The position numbers and the translations under genes are program-made. From positions 28,255,608 to 28,319,607 of the forward strand of contig NC_088300.1 in assembly GCF_032854445.1 (NCBI RefSeq): DNA of 64,000 bases, read 5' to 3'. This document shows, piece after piece, positions 1 through 12,460 of this stretch. The notes under the pieces are model-generated. The model was given only the letters and a program-made list of their open reading frames with translations, was not told where the DNA came from and searched no databases. Source of the DNA: Liolophura sinensis (lineage: Eukaryota; Mollusca; Polyplacophora; Chitonida; Chitonidae). How positions within the stretch are numbered: the stretch's first letter is position 1; every line of letters begins with the position of its first letter.

Positions 1-814
1 ATGTCCTTGCCACCAAATCTTATCTTTATTCTCATGCATATCAATTCCTTACCAGTAACCTACACAAAAACTGGAAAGCTTTATTCAGCATAAAATGTAA
101 TTCTTGAAAAAATGCCAGCAAGTAAATGTAGTTCAGATCGGAATGCTCTTTTCAACTCCTATCTATTGAAGATTCTCCGAGTCTTTTTAACTTTGACTGG
201 AGATGAAAAACCCTGTATTCATGAACATACTGTATACTACATATATGTAGGTCTAGTACTTCTACACACAGCCCCTCCCCTTCCCCACCCAGCTGTCACC
301 AGATTAATACCAGAAATCAGATACCTTGGCAAAGCAAACTGTCTGAAGTGAACAGTGCTGAGCAATTCCTGTTGTAACATATGCCTTCTCATGCCATATA
401 TTATGTCTTTATACCAAACTATAAACTGGTGTCAGGTACTTAAATCAAATTAAAACTTTTTGCAAAAAACTTGGAGACACTAGTCCTAATTCACATGTAT
501 AAATGTAAGAATTATATTTTTTAACACAAGGACAAAAACAATGGGATGTGGATGAGATTTTGAAGTGATCGACCTGTATGGTTTTCGTGCGATGAAGTTA
601 ACACACATTACATTTAACTTAGAATCACCTATGCTTTCAGTGTCAGCCAATCACTTCAAATACACTCTGAATGCTAAATCGTTTCAACATGCGCAAGAAC
701 AACTTTTCATCGATACAGAAACGACCATTTCACTAATCAACAGCAAGCTCTGAACATTGCTATTAAAACACATACATTGTACATTTTATGTTTGTCTTCA
801 TTCACAACTTCAGT
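1..814. other. No gene seen
   Basis: AT-rich sequence with short ORFs only, none with protein-like composition or splice context. Confidence 0.6.
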
Positions 815-966
815 TTATTTATTTATTACTTGAATGGTGTTCACTGCCTTATTTGACAACAGTTCAGTGTTATACTGGTCAGTGTTATAGTGGAAGGAAA
901 ACCTGCTGAGCCCAGGGGAATCCCACAACCATCCCCAGGTTTCTAGCAGACCTTCCCACATATGAG
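815..966 (-). mobile_element. Degraded SINE of the main family, 3' half
   Basis: Read on the minus strand it shows the diverged body and a tail of AAATAAATAAAT (seen as TTTATTTATTTATT on +). The tRNA-like head is missing. Confidence 0.7.
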
Positions 967-1559
967 TTATAATGTTCAATGGCTGTGATATCATGTGCAT
1001 GTATAATTTAAGAGAATGTATTAAAATGCCCATTTATCAGTCAATTTTCCTCACAGCTGCCTGATTCCAATCTTTCTCCATTTCCATCATTTCATATAAA
1101 GCTGCTACTAACAATTAATGCCTCCTGAACTTTTAAGAGGCTATGAAATCCATATTCCCTATAAATTAATTTTCTGTATTTACAAATAGCTCAAAGAACA
1201 GCTCAAATTACAGCCTTTCACTCAATAGCAGAGCCGTACCTGTGACATTTATAGTGTTGAAATGATTTTGAATTTCGATAAGCTTACAGTTCTTTTTAAG
1301 CTTTATAAGTTCTTTTCTACCAGTTTTGAATGGTAACATGTGCACAGGCGAGGCTGATATTTTCTAACACGCAATTTAATTACATTCACTCATTGTAATT
1401 TTTTGTAATGTCATAATGGTGCTGAATTCTTACCAGAACACAATCTGTTATAATCGTGCAATGCCTTGTTCAAGACTATTTTACCTATACTTATATATTA
1501 CATGTTAGTCAGGTTTACTGGTGGAGGAAACTGATATTAAAAGCACCTTGGCTGAAACC
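967..1559. other. No gene seen
   Basis: AT-rich unique sequence between a SINE fragment and the minisatellite. Confidence 0.6.
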
Positions 1560-2195
1560 ACTGCATCTTGCTAGTTATCTGTACATAAGCCTGGCAAACC
1601 TATACGCCACTGCATCTTGCCAGTTACCTGTACATAATCTATATGGCAAATCTATAGGCCACTGCATCTTGCCAGTTACCTATACATGTGCCTGGCAAAC
1701 CTATGGGCCACTGCATCTTGCCAGTTACCTGTACGTAAGCCTGGCAAACCTATAGGCCACTGCATCTTGCCAGTTACCTGTACATGTGCCTGGCAAACCT
1801 ATAAGTCACTGCATCTTGCCAGCTACCTGTACATGTGCCTGGCAAACCTATGGGCCACTGTATCTTGCCAGTTACCTGTACATGTGCCTGGCAAACCTAT
1901 AGGCCACTGTCTCTTGCCAGTTACCTGTACATGTGCCTGGCAAACCTATGGGTCACTGCATCTTGCCAGTTACCTGTACGTGTGCCTTTCAAATCTATAG
2001 GTCACTGCATCTTGCCAGTTACCTGTACATGTGCCTGGCAAACCAATAGGCCACTGCACCTTGCCAGTTATCAGTACATGTTCCTGGCAAACCTGTAGGC
2101 CACTGCATCTTGCCAGTTACCTGTACATGTGCCTGGCAAACCAACAGGCCACTGCATCTTGCCAGTTACCTGTACATGTGCCTGGCAAATGCCTA
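1560..2195. repeat. 49-bp minisatellite, 13 units
   Basis: Thirteen head-to-tail units with starts at about 1561, 1610, 1662, 1711, 1760, 1809, 1858, 1907, 1956, 2005, 2054, 2103 and 2152. The spacing is 49 bases except one 52-base unit. Each unit holds TTGCCAG and, 16 bases later, its reverse complement CTGGCAA around a TGTACA palindrome, so it can form a small hairpin. Units differ by point changes. The length is 1 modulo 3, so overlapping ORFs open in several frames (LASYLYMCLANL-like peptides); I regard them as artefacts. Confidence 0.95.
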
Positions 2196-2978
2196 CAGGG
2201 TCCATATTTATCAAGCTTCTTAAGACAAAAGTCAAAAAATTCATACACAGCTACAATTAAAATGTTTTGCTCAAGGAAGACAATTTGTACATTGATCCTT
2301 TATTGCAAAAAAAGTACCAACCACAATTTGAGTGGCCATTTATGACATATATCTATATATCTTAATATCTATAAGTTTCTTGATAAATACGATCCCTAAT
2401 ATATAAAGGTAGCCACTGGGGCTTAAATCAAGCCTGCAACATCTCATTGGTCAACGAATAGAAATGTGGTGTAAAATCCATTTAGTTTGGGTTTTTCCAC
2501 TCCACTGCCAGGATGGCAGTACAACTGACATTTTTGTTGTGCACTATTCCATACTGTGGTTTCACTATACCACTATATGGGTAGATCAAAAGTATACCCT
2601 GCCATATTATCAGAAAAAAAAACACCTGTAGCTAAATGTTTGAGCGTTCTTTGTTTGAAGTTACAATATAGGTGTGTGGGAGCTTGGGGGGTGTGCTTCC
2701 AAGCCATTCTTCCCACGCTTTCAATGGTTATTACCATATACATACATACCAGTTTAGCACCACAGAAACTTCAATCGCAGACTTCTCAATAGCCATGTTT
2801 GACACAGCTGTCAGTATGTGAATGTAGCTTAATTTACAGCATAAGCCAATGGCCCATCTCTGAACTCATACATGCTGATATATCATGTACAAGTAAATAT
2901 ATATATATATATATGTATAAAGAACCTGATCTCTAACCCTGTGCTTTCTACATCTACATGTATACATGCTTGTACTTC
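2196..2978. other. No gene seen
   Basis: Unique sequence with a short (TA) run at about 2898-2914. Confidence 0.6.
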
Positions 2979-2990
2979 TCAAAATCGGAG

Positions 2991-3255
2991 GAGGGCCTCC
3001 GTGGCTCAGTTGGTTAGCGTGCTAGCACAGCGTAATGACCCAGGCATCTCTCACCAATGCAGTCGCTGTGAGTTCAAATCATGCTGGCTCCCTCTCCGGC
3101 CGTAAGTGGGAAGGTCTGTCAGCAACCTGCGATTGGTTGTGGGTTTCCCCCGGGCTCTGCCCGGTTTCCTCCCACCATAATGCTGGCTGCCGTTGTATAA
3201 GTGAAATATTATTGAGTGCGGCGTAAAACACCAATCAAATAATTAAATAAATAAA
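2991..3255 (+). mobile_element. tRNA-derived SINE, full length, with 12-bp target duplication
   Basis: The head TGGCTCAGTTGGTTAGCG resembles a pol III A box and GAGTTCAAATC a B box. The body ends GAGTGCGGCGTAAAACACC and an AAATAAAT tail. Perfect direct repeats TCAAAATCGGAG lie at 2979-2990 and 3256-3267, the mark of target-primed insertion. This is the best-preserved copy of the main family in the window. Confidence 0.95.
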
Positions 3256-4469
3256 TCAAAATCGGAGCAAATTACACATGTCCTCTGTGAAACTCAGACA
3301 TAAATTATGGAGACGTGTTAAATGTTGATATTTAAAATGATCTTCCAAAGCATACTACATCTTGCATAACACATATGTCATGGTCATTCAAATATTTTTA
3401 TAGAACTGTTATTAATAACCAAAATTTAAGCTTAAATGATATTACAAGGGCACAATGAAAATTAAATACAACACATTGTACACTATTTACAAAGTAATAG
3501 CTTATTAAACGTATTTCAAAAGCGTAATGACACGTCTAATCTTGTACATGTAATTGACTATTTCTGAAATCAGCACAGCCAACCATGCTGGTATGGAATC
3601 TAACCTGATGAAAACTGGTCACAATTAAGTAGTCACTATAAATGACATATTTTATATCAAAATGAACGTGGTTTGAGTGCAAGCGTTTAAAACACAAAGT
3701 ACTTCGGAGTGCTGAAATAAAGTCCCATTAACACTACAGTATCTGGTCCAACCGGAGGAAATTGACATTTGAATAAAAAAAATATCTGCATAAAAGTCAC
3801 AATACAAAAGTCACAAACACTTTTACTTCACGAGACACACATAAGATGATTTGACATCTTCCTTCAGGGGACATCCATCATGTAATAGAGAACTAAGTAA
3901 TTGACTTTTCTTGTCCACATTTGCATTGGAACAGTGCAATCAACTTTTAACAGCCTCTGTTTTGTCAAAGTCAAGTTTACATGTGGCTTACTATATCTCA
4001 CTATAGCAAAGCACATGTCAGAAAGTGTCTTGAAACATGCATGCAAGTGGGTAAATCCTGACTGATGTCTGATGATAAAAGCTTGTACAAATAGACAAAC
4101 AGATTTAATAATGACCTGAGTAATGAAGCTACAAGAATATGTAATCTGACGGCATTATCTGTATTTTTGTATTTGATTTTCAGCGTGGCTTGTAAAACTG
4201 GTCAATACCGATGGAAATATGAACATTTTTTGGGTTGCATGATGCTAATTAAATTGACGAGTTTTTACATGCACATGTACGTCGATCGGTTGATGTGTAA
4301 AATACACACACATACCTTATGATTCTTTGATAGTACTATGAGGGATAATGCCTGGCAGCTACTAGTAAACTGTCTATGCTGCCAAAGCTGAAAAGGTCAT
4401 GTAAAGTGACCTCTTTCAACAAAGTATGCATGCATAAACGTGTGCTGGCAAAATGGCACTGTCATATTT

Positions 4470-4508
4470 GTTTATTTATTTGACTGGTGTTTTACGCCAT
4501 ACTCAAAA
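4470..4508 (-). mobile_element. SINE 3' tail fragment
   Basis: TTTATTTATTTGACTGGTG followed by TTTTACGCCATACTCAA is the reverse complement of the main-family tail only, about 40 bases. Confidence 0.75.
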
Positions 4509-4572
4509 AAAGAAAGATTTCTCACTCTGCAAACTGAATGTTGTCATTACAAGGTGTAACAGTGTCTAGTGA

Positions 4573-4611
4573 GTGAGTGAGTGCTTGGGGTTTAACGTCG
4601 TACTCAACAAT
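4573..4611 (-). mobile_element. Very short 5'-truncated SINE (second family) with target duplication
   Basis: Only the last 39 bases or so of the second SINE family are present (GGGGTTTAACGTCGTACTC preceded by GTGAGTGAGTG on +). They are bounded by CAGTGTCTAGTGA (4560-4572) and CAGTGTCTGGTGA (4612-4624), a 13-bp duplication with one mismatch. Confidence 0.8.
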
Positions 4612-5271
4612 CAGTGTCTGGTGAACATTTTCACACAGCAAAATGCCATTGATGCCAAGAAAAATTGAAAAAGTCTTCTTTTTGATAATGTGATATTTAC
4701 CAGCCCATGTAGGTAGATCTAGCTTTTTCGCACAGTTTTAGTCAATGAGGTGGACAAAATCCCTATATTTGGGTTTAAACTTAATTATTGGCAAAAAATA
4801 ATAATAATAATAATATTAAAAAATTAAAAAAAAAAACAGTTAAATAGCACAGGTATACTTTCATAACTCAGAAGACCTCCAGGAAAACTGAGTGTATCGG
4901 TATGATATCTACACTACACGTGCAACCTGGGACAACTGACAATGTAACTACACTCACAACAATAACTAGCACGGACTAAAATATGTTTTCCATTCTATAA
5001 GTATAATTTTCCAGTGACTTTTATCAAAATACTGAAGAATACACTAGGCGAATCATGATAAAAGCTGCTTGTTAACAAGAGAAAATTTTTTTAAGCCACA
5101 ACAAAGTACATGTATACTCAATGAAACAACAACAACAACAGCAGCAGCAAAAGATGGGGGGCAGTTGGAAAATGACTGAGCTTGAATGAGACTGCTTTGA
5201 AAAAACGTTAATCATAATCAGATGAGAAAGTCGCTGATAATTTAAATGTAAAGTACCTATAATTCACTTAC

Positions 5272-5600
5272 GTTAGATCGACAGTCTCATACACTGTATA
5301 CGGACTGAGATACGCTGTGTTTCTCGCGGAGTTCGCCGCACTTCGCCTGCTCTCCTGTTGACACACGTCTCACCACGCTTCGATTTTGACACATCCACAA
5401 ATACACACCCAGCAGCGAGATCTCATGATCCAAAACTTTAACAAGCACCAAGTGCCTCTTGACTCGTACCTTGTGACTGCATTTAGGCAACAGCTGGAGG
5501 CAAGCTGCACATGCATGTAAATACAATAGGCCTAAATGGAGTTTTGAATCACTTGCAGACTTGTTTTCATGATATTGTCGTGATGTCACCTACTTAGGCT
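5272..5600 (-). other. Possible 5' exon of a minus-strand transcript
   Basis: This stretch is richer in G and C than its surroundings and ends at a strong GTAAGT donor (5271-5266, minus strand). An ORF of 100 codons lies inside but stops before the donor and resembles nothing I know. If real, it is a non-coding first exon whose gene runs left out of the window. No matching acceptor was identified. Confidence 0.2.
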
Positions 5601-7058
5601 ATTGAAGCGATTCAAAGGCAAGAAATCCAGGCACAATTTATAAACCAACCACCCCGATGAATACTTTCCAACCCCAACCATACACTGGACGGAGGGCACC
5701 CTCTGAATTAGGGCCTATAAGAGAACTGTAGGGCCTATGTACATCTATCAGGCCTATATGCCTATAACTACTTATAGCTGGGGTTAAGTTTATAATGACA
5801 TAATGATGCTGATTAAATGTCAGAGACATGGGTTCATATCAATTGAGGTTGGGACTGCTATAACAGTTATTGTTATTATTAATGTTACGTTAGTCCCATG
5901 CATATTGAAGGCAATGTCATGGTAGTCCCTGACAAATATCTAACTGTTTCACAGTATGTTAGACTGAGATTGATTCAAGCTGTACACACATACACAGCCT
6001 GGATATACGTACAGCTTGAACGTACATATTATACAGCTTTAACAAAAAAAAAAAAAACTGTAGCAGAGAATGAGACAGCGTTTAGGCCTATGTGATGAAT
6101 ACCGGTATAGTTGTAGGTGGGCACTAAAAACATTCGTTAGTAACATATGCATCGTGCTGCTTTGATACGTGTGTAGCTTCTGACGTCATTGCCAACCAAT
6201 TTTCCAGGCGTATGCGTGTGAGTGTACATCTTTAATTGCACACCATCCAATGATAGTATTTCAGTTCTATATAATCTGCATGCGTGGCCGACTTGACATT
6301 TCGCATTAGGCGTGTACTGCAGGGATTCCACCGACTGCCCGGAAGGATTTCTAAACTCTGTAAAAGGCCGTTAATCGCCACGGCTTCAGATCAATAAGCT
6401 GTATAAGCTGTGCTTTATCATTTGTGATATTCATTTCCCCACAAACAGATCCTGTTGAAAAATCATTATCTGAGTGTATTTGAGAACGTGTACCGGAGGT
6501 CTATTCCAATTCCAACGCAAAATGCATGGTACTATAATAGAGTAATTCATATACGGCTATAAAATATAGTTCTGAGATCGGTGCCTCCTCTTCAAAGTTT
6601 CGTTTCTACATGTAACTAAATAAAGCTTGAAGTGTTACGCGTATGTATATGTGTCCTTCGATTTTCTCAGGGTGTAAAACTGAAGATTCAAGAATTAAAA
6701 GTGCAGGGTTGTCAGTATTCAGATAATATTTTGCAAATTAGGCAATCAGATGAATATTATATACGAAGTAGAGGCATGAGATGTGTCATGCAGATATTAA
6801 CCCAGTTTAATGCCATTTTTGCCAAAAGCCAAGCTGGGAAGAATGAAACAGATAAATATATCAGGTGTGGGCTATAATGTGACCTGCATGTATAATCAAA
6901 TATGAAGGTAATTTATAATATGAAATACATAAAATGTGAACGTATAGTTCAGTTTTGAAAAGGTGGTAGGTGGGTTGATCCATTTGCAGTAGAGTATCCC
7001 GGATGCATATTATAGTGAAGGTCCATACAGGGCTGCCTGAGTTCATGTATCACCCAAC

Positions 7059-7092
7059 AGGGATGTGGATGATCCCTATCATCCACATCCCT
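7059..7092. repeat. 14-bp perfect hairpin
   Basis: AGGGATGTGGATGA (7059-7072), a 6-base loop, and its exact reverse complement (7079-7092). Nothing links it to a gene. Confidence 0.9.
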
Positions 7093-7452
7093 ATGCATTA
7101 TGCTGCGTCAAGGGAGCAATTGCTCTTTCTTCTAGTAAGGTAATCCTCAGAGAAAATAACGCAAGAATAAAAATACTGTTATGTTCGAGTTACACGAATG
7201 ACCCCAAAACAAACAATACCAAAAAATAAAAAAATAAAAACCTTAAAAACAAAGCAACAACAACAACAAAATACAAATTAACAAACAAAAGAAAAAAAAA
7301 AGAAAAAAAAGAACAAACAAACAAACGAACAAACAAAAACGACAAGAAGCGTTTCTAGGGAAATGGTCACGCCACAATCGATCTCTTCTTAATAGGTTGC
7401 TACAGAACACGGCAAGCTGCACTTGTCATTTGTCATTAAATTGAATTAGTTG

Positions 7453-7454
<2 letters not shown>

Positions 7455-7540
<86 letters not shown>
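7455..7540. repeat. (TA)n microsatellite
   Basis: About 43 perfect TA units. Confidence 0.97.
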
Positions 7541-7542
<2 letters not shown>

Positions 7543-7734
7543 CCTATTTGATATATGAAACGCTTGTGCTTTGTACCAGCTGGACCAGCAATTTTCTATC
7601 TAACAGTAACTGCTGTGTGTCAGACTATACTAGTATTTCTAATAGCTGCATGCATGCAGCTTTCAGCTTTAGTTATGCGAATGAAAGTTGATTAGAACAC
7701 AAAATCAAAACCCTTGATATAATTGTTGTTTAAT

Positions 7735-7782
7735 GTAACATTCAAGTATCACTTATACAATATGGCGGTCAGTTTTATGAGT
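7735..7782 (-). mobile_element. Possible SINE 3' fragment
   Basis: The reverse complement reads AAACTGACCGCCATATTGTA followed by TAAGTGATACTTGAATG, resembling the 3' end of the tRNA-Leu-like SINE at 23604-23935. Confidence 0.4.
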
Positions 7783-8616
7783 AACCGCCGTTGTAAACTG
7801 ACGACCTTTCCACGCATGGAGACTTGCACACCGCATTGGTGCGTGGAACACAAGTGCATGGGCTTGAGAGATCGAACGTCATGAGCCGTTTCTCGCTACC
7901 GGTACCGAGGCACCTGGAACACTAAGACTGGGGAATCTAGTCCTATAGCTGTACATCGCAAGGATTATACCCGTGTCTAGCTAAAGTGCCCAGTGGTTGA
8001 GATAGCTATCTCATCATACCAAAGAGGTACGTACACCCCTCTGCACTATCAGATTCCGATAAAATAAAGGACAACTGCACGGGACATCTAATGTACGTGG
8101 CACTGTGTTATCTGTCTGCCGGATGGATGACGGATGTGTAAATTGCAGCTATCTCACTATAGCGTATCCCCAAGCCTTAAGCGCGTTTTAATCTATATAT
8201 AGTCGACTTGCCGATTAATTATGCAGTTACTGCGATTGTAGACCACATGCATAGATATAAACGAATGCTTATCCCGTGTAGGCTACATGTGGTCAGATTG
8301 TGATGCTCAATTTCCCAAGTAGACTAATATTAGCCCAGTACCTTGTTACCTCCCCTGTTCTACATGTCAAGCGGGTAAAGGGTCTGGACTGGACGAATAC
8401 AGCACTAATGTACATCGGAAGGTATACACTGGCATGCTTGGAGAAGTCATTCGCAACATGCAATTGTCCCAGTTTTACCCTACAGGAAAAACTGTGACGC
8501 AACAACTCAGTCTAAAAATCCATGAATCTCTCTCTTTTTTTTATAATTGTAACCATTGACACTATATATCGAGATAATATATGACAATATATGACAGATT
8601 ATCCAAGTGTTTTATA

Positions 8617-8617
<1 letters not shown>

Positions 8618-8695
<78 letters not shown>
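8618..8695. repeat. (TA)n microsatellite
   Basis: About 39 TA units, directly next to the dispersed repeat at 8690-8872. Confidence 0.97.
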
Positions 8696-8697
<2 letters not shown>

Positions 8698-8872
8698 AAT
8701 ATTTATGCTCCACACAGAACTTATTCTGTGTTATTTAGTATTTATTAGAATAATAACCTATGTGACGACCATCTGCATGTTGCTGGAACTTATCCTGTTA
8801 GTCTAACACAATGTTTATTCAGTGGAATGTTTGTGCTATATTTAACAGAATAATCTGTCACAAAACATTCTA
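8690..8872 (+). repeat. Dispersed repeat, related to 62790-62945 inverted
   Basis: TCCTGTTAGTCTAACACAAT, TGTGCTATATTTAACAGAAT and a terminal ACATTCTAG match the reverse complement of 62790-62945. It looks like a short non-autonomous element; its ends are not defined. Confidence 0.65.
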
Positions 8873-8930
8873 GCATCACTTCAACAACCGACTCTCTGAA
8901 CTTTAAAAAAATATGTTTTTGAGTGTACTC

Positions 8931-8995
8931 GAGAATTTCACCTTTACGACGGCGGCCAGCATATATGGTGGGAGGAAACCGGCCGGAACCCTGTG
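8931..8995 (-). mobile_element. SINE fragment of the main family
   Basis: Contains TTTACGACGGCGGCCAGCAT and GGTGGGAGGAAACCGG, the reverse complement of the main-family 3' body; both ends are missing. Confidence 0.75.
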
Positions 8996-10075
8996 AAAAT
9001 CCTCATTGTGGCACACTCATAAGATAACAAAAAATAAAACCCTTTCTACTTAATTCAGACGACTTTATTCTGACGATAACCTCATTCCATTGATATTCGG
9101 AGTTTTCATTTCAGATACATAATTTTTAACACAGTATACCATCTGTGCCTGGGCGACAATGATTATGAATCCTTTTATTTATTTGATTGTGATATAAAGC
9201 CATCTTCAGTAATTCACTGCCGGTGGAAACCGATGCCCGGAATAAACCACCGATCACTGTCATCTTACTGCATGGCGATGCTGGCAATTAACTCACAACT
9301 TTCTATTCCATGAAACAGAGGCAAAGCAAATAGCCGGCAAGCAGTAAATTCCTACAAGACAAGTTCCACACTCTCACTGTTAATGAAGCATTTGCGACAA
9401 CACGTAGTCAACGACACTCATGTGGCCGATTGTATCGTCTGCATACCCTTAATTCGTTAGTGGCCACCAGCCTTTCACTAACACAGTATGCATACCTGAA
9501 CGTCAATAAAATTAACTGTCCAAAAGTCGGTGTTTAATCCCGGCACGCCGGCTTTTTCCACCCGTAAAACTAACCTCCATCGTACAGATGTGAAGAATTG
9601 TTGAGCGAGGTGTTAAACAATAAACCAATACAAAGCATTCAGAATTCCATCTTTGAAATTAAACGGCGATTAACCATTATTGGAAGGAATGATTACGCAT
9701 GGCTTAATGGATGCCACTTTAGCAGCATTGCACCCGTATCGTGGAGAATAATTATTGGAAGAACTCTTTATAAGGCTAAGGGGTTGTTAGCATACATATA
9801 TGCTTTATGTTATGTGCTGACTACCCCCCCCCCCCCCCCCAACACCTGTCAAGTGGATAATAAAGAGCTTAAATTGTTTGTTTAGCGAATAGCAAAGATA
9901 AAAAAATGAAGATGAAATGAAAAGACAGAATCTTTATATAGGCTTGAGATCTCGATGTAATAAACCAAGGAAAGGAACTGGGGTTAAGTTGGCTTAGCTA
10001 AGTGCACTTTATATCTCTACAACGTACGTTGTCACGGTAGTATACTTTGGGCTTACTTTGCTAAGTGAGCTTCAT
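8996..10075. other. No gene seen
   Basis: Unique sequence with a poly-C tract. A 95-codon ORF at 9598-9885 has no recognisable similarity and runs through the poly-C tract. Confidence 0.55.
9826..9840. repeat. Poly-C tract
   Basis: A C homopolymer of about 15 bases. Confidence 0.95.
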
Positions 10076-10350
10076 AAGTGAGTGAGTTATCGTCGTAGGT
10101 AACAATTTTTCAGTCATGTGCCTCCTTGTTGAAGGACAGATTTCCACCGCTTTTTTTATCTAGTGCTGCTTCACTGAGACAACTTACCGAAGGCAAGTAA
10201 GTCGCCCCACTCATTAAACTTCCCCTTAATGCTGAACGCCAAGCGAGGAAGATATAACTTTTAGGGTTTTAGGTGTGACCCGACCCAGGATTGCCCTGGA
10301 TATACCGCCCCCGAAGCGGGCGCTCTACCAACTGAGCCATCGGGGCCGGT
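10076..10350 (-). mobile_element. SINE, second family, near full length
   Basis: Read on the minus strand the head is CCCCGATGGCTCAGTTGGTA followed by GAGCGCCCGCTTC, a tRNA-like A-box region. The 3' end is CACTCACT-like. Short direct repeats TGAGCTTC flank it at 10066-10073 and 10352-10359. The sequence resembles a tRNA 5' half but is not a functional tRNA gene, as no acceptor stem closes. Confidence 0.85.
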
Positions 10351-11042
10351 ATGAGCTTCTTGAAACTGGCCACAGGCCATGGCGTGGTATATGTTCGATC
10401 CACCTTCTACCAGGATTTTTCTCCAAATCCAGCTACATTAAATTATCCGACTAAATATAAACTCAAAATCCAGAGATACTACAGTGTATGCTCTAGGCCG
10501 ACTGTGAAGTAAGCTATCCAGAATTTGATATGTATCGATGTAGGTTGGTAATCAGTTCTTGGACAGTATCTCTTTGATAAATATTGAAAGAGCTTGCATA
10601 TTCCATGAGTGAATCACTTTGAAACAATTTGTTTGGAAGCAACTGATAAAAAGGCCTGAACATGTAACAAACTTGACCTATTGTTGAATTCAAACAACTG
10701 GAATTCCACATCATGAACAGTAGTTATCTTTTCGATTATTAATATATTATATCATCGATCCCACAAGGCTCCTTTTTAAACTTTGATGATAGCATGCATG
10801 CCCTTCTGGAAAGCTCTGCAGATCTCTCCTGTCAGATATTTCTTTTAGAGTATCGATATCTATGAAGCTACACATTTAATTCCCTTCTGCGTAAGTGACT
10901 TGCAAATTGTTGTGGGTCGCGGTGGATGGTGGTTGTGCGGGTGGGTGGTGTGTGGGAGGAGCAGATATAGGGATGGTGGGTGGTGATGAAATCCTGTAGG
11001 TGATAGGTCTCTTGATATAGCATACAACTCAACTGATTGTTC

Positions 11043-11325
11043 ATTTACTTTATCGTTGTTTTACGCTGTACTCAAGAAAATTTCACTTATACGACGGTGG
11101 CCAGCATTGTGGTGGGAGGAAACCGGGGGAAACACTTGGCCACCCGCAGACTGGTGCAGACCTTCCCACGTACAGCCGGTACGACGTTAAACCTCAAGCA
11201 CCCACTCACGTGTTGCCGGAGACGAAGCCAGTAAGACCTGGACTTGAACTCATAGCGGCCGCATAGGTGAGGGGCTCCTGTGTCTTTGGGTCGCGCTGTG
11301 CTAACCACCTTGGCCACGGAGGCCA
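11043..11325 (-). mobile_element. SINE, main family, inverted
   Basis: It runs from the tail (GTTTTACGCTGTACTCAAG on +) to the head (GGCCACGGAGGCC at the right end, reverse complement of GGCCTCCGTGGCC). The body is full length but diverged. The long ORFs across it on either strand are artefacts. Confidence 0.9.
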
Positions 11326-12247
11326 CCGACTCGTCAATATAAATACACCATCAAGTCACATAAGTCATCCCGAATGTTCTGTCTTGATACAGTTTTATTC
11401 AGCTTACCAGTTATTTATCACAGTTGGAACTTCAGAGATAGTGAACCCCTTTATAGTTTAGCAAAACAAACATTAACAATCTATGACCTCAAATACATCT
11501 AATAACCTTCCTTTTTTTTTTTTTTTGGCTTCTCCCATCCATAAAATTGGTAGCCTTCATATCTAAATGAAAAGTTGTGAGGATCGCGATGAAATGTACG
11601 TTCATAATGTAAATACGTTCAGAGTAAAATTAAAAACATTTGATAAAATGATTTCAGTGTGCCGGGGGCCTAATAGCAGATAATTATCACAAGTCAAATG
11701 ATGGTGTCAAATGAAACGGAATGGCCTAATTGTGAATTGGAATGCATGGTTTTGTGGTCGGCGAGGACGACTTTGTACTGTTATACAAAGCACATTTGTA
11801 CAGATAATTTATATAACAAATGTTGGGATAATTACTTGACTCTACCTAGAGGCGAAATGATGGTGGTTAATTGCTGCGTGTAAACTCTAGTCATCAGAAG
11901 TGTCATTTAATCAGTGACATGTTCTTGACACTTGAGGTCGAGCGTTCGCTAGTTTGTTTGCGGTTGTATATACGTGTCCTGAGATATATATCATTCACCG
12001 ACATATATTTTGAAGGTATTTAAATGAATTTTTATGCTAAAACCCCGAACAATATGAACCTTAGTATTAAATCAGGCGGCTTATGATAAACTGCTGTTCC
12101 AGGAAAAAAGGCATATTGGCAGATGAAAACTGTCGATATATATGACCCCTTGTTCTCTTAGAAGAAAATTGTAATCTATTTTAGCTCTTCTAGTCAGCAC
12201 AGTATGCCACCATAATCAAACTGTAAATTTAGAATATATGGTAGATT

Positions 12248-12460
12248 TCTCTCACCAATGTGCAGTGAGTCAAGCCTATGCATGTGGCTTTCTCTCCTGT
12301 CGTAAGCGTGGGCAGGTTTGCCAGCAGTTTGCCGAAGGTCGTGGGTTTCCTCCACTAGCTGCTCGGTTTCTCCCAAGCATAATTCTGGCCTGCGCTGTAT
12401 AAGTGATAGCGCGGCATGAAACACCAATGAAATAAATATAAATAAATTAATAAATAAAGA
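12248..12460 (+). mobile_element. 5'-truncated SINE, main family
   Basis: Begins at CTCTCACCAATG, within the family body, and runs through CTGGCCTGCGCTGTATAAGTG to an AAATAAAT tail. The A-box head is absent. The 153-codon antisense ORF over it is not credible as a gene. Confidence 0.85.

Larger units (their letters stand above)
3268..5271. other. No gene seen; two SINE tail fragments
   Basis: Unique AT-rich sequence apart from the fragments at 4470-4508 and 4573-4611, an AAT run (4797-4815) and an AAC/AGC run (5124-5150). Confidence 0.6.
5601..8617. other. No gene seen; simple repeats and a hairpin
   Basis: Holds A-rich low-complexity sequence (7200-7345), the hairpin at 7059, one TA array and a possible SINE tail. 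Short ORFs such as those at 6632 and 8300 have no support. Confidence 0.6.

Noticed and set aside
1456-2345. Overlapping ORFs of 87-104 codons with repeated peptides
   Set aside because: They are frames through the 49-bp minisatellite; the unit is not a multiple of three and the peptides have no other support.
10315-10349. tRNA-like sequence (also at 60950 and 23625)
   Set aside because: Boxes A and B are recognisable, but each lies at the head of a SINE and no closed cloverleaf with a matching acceptor stem is visible.
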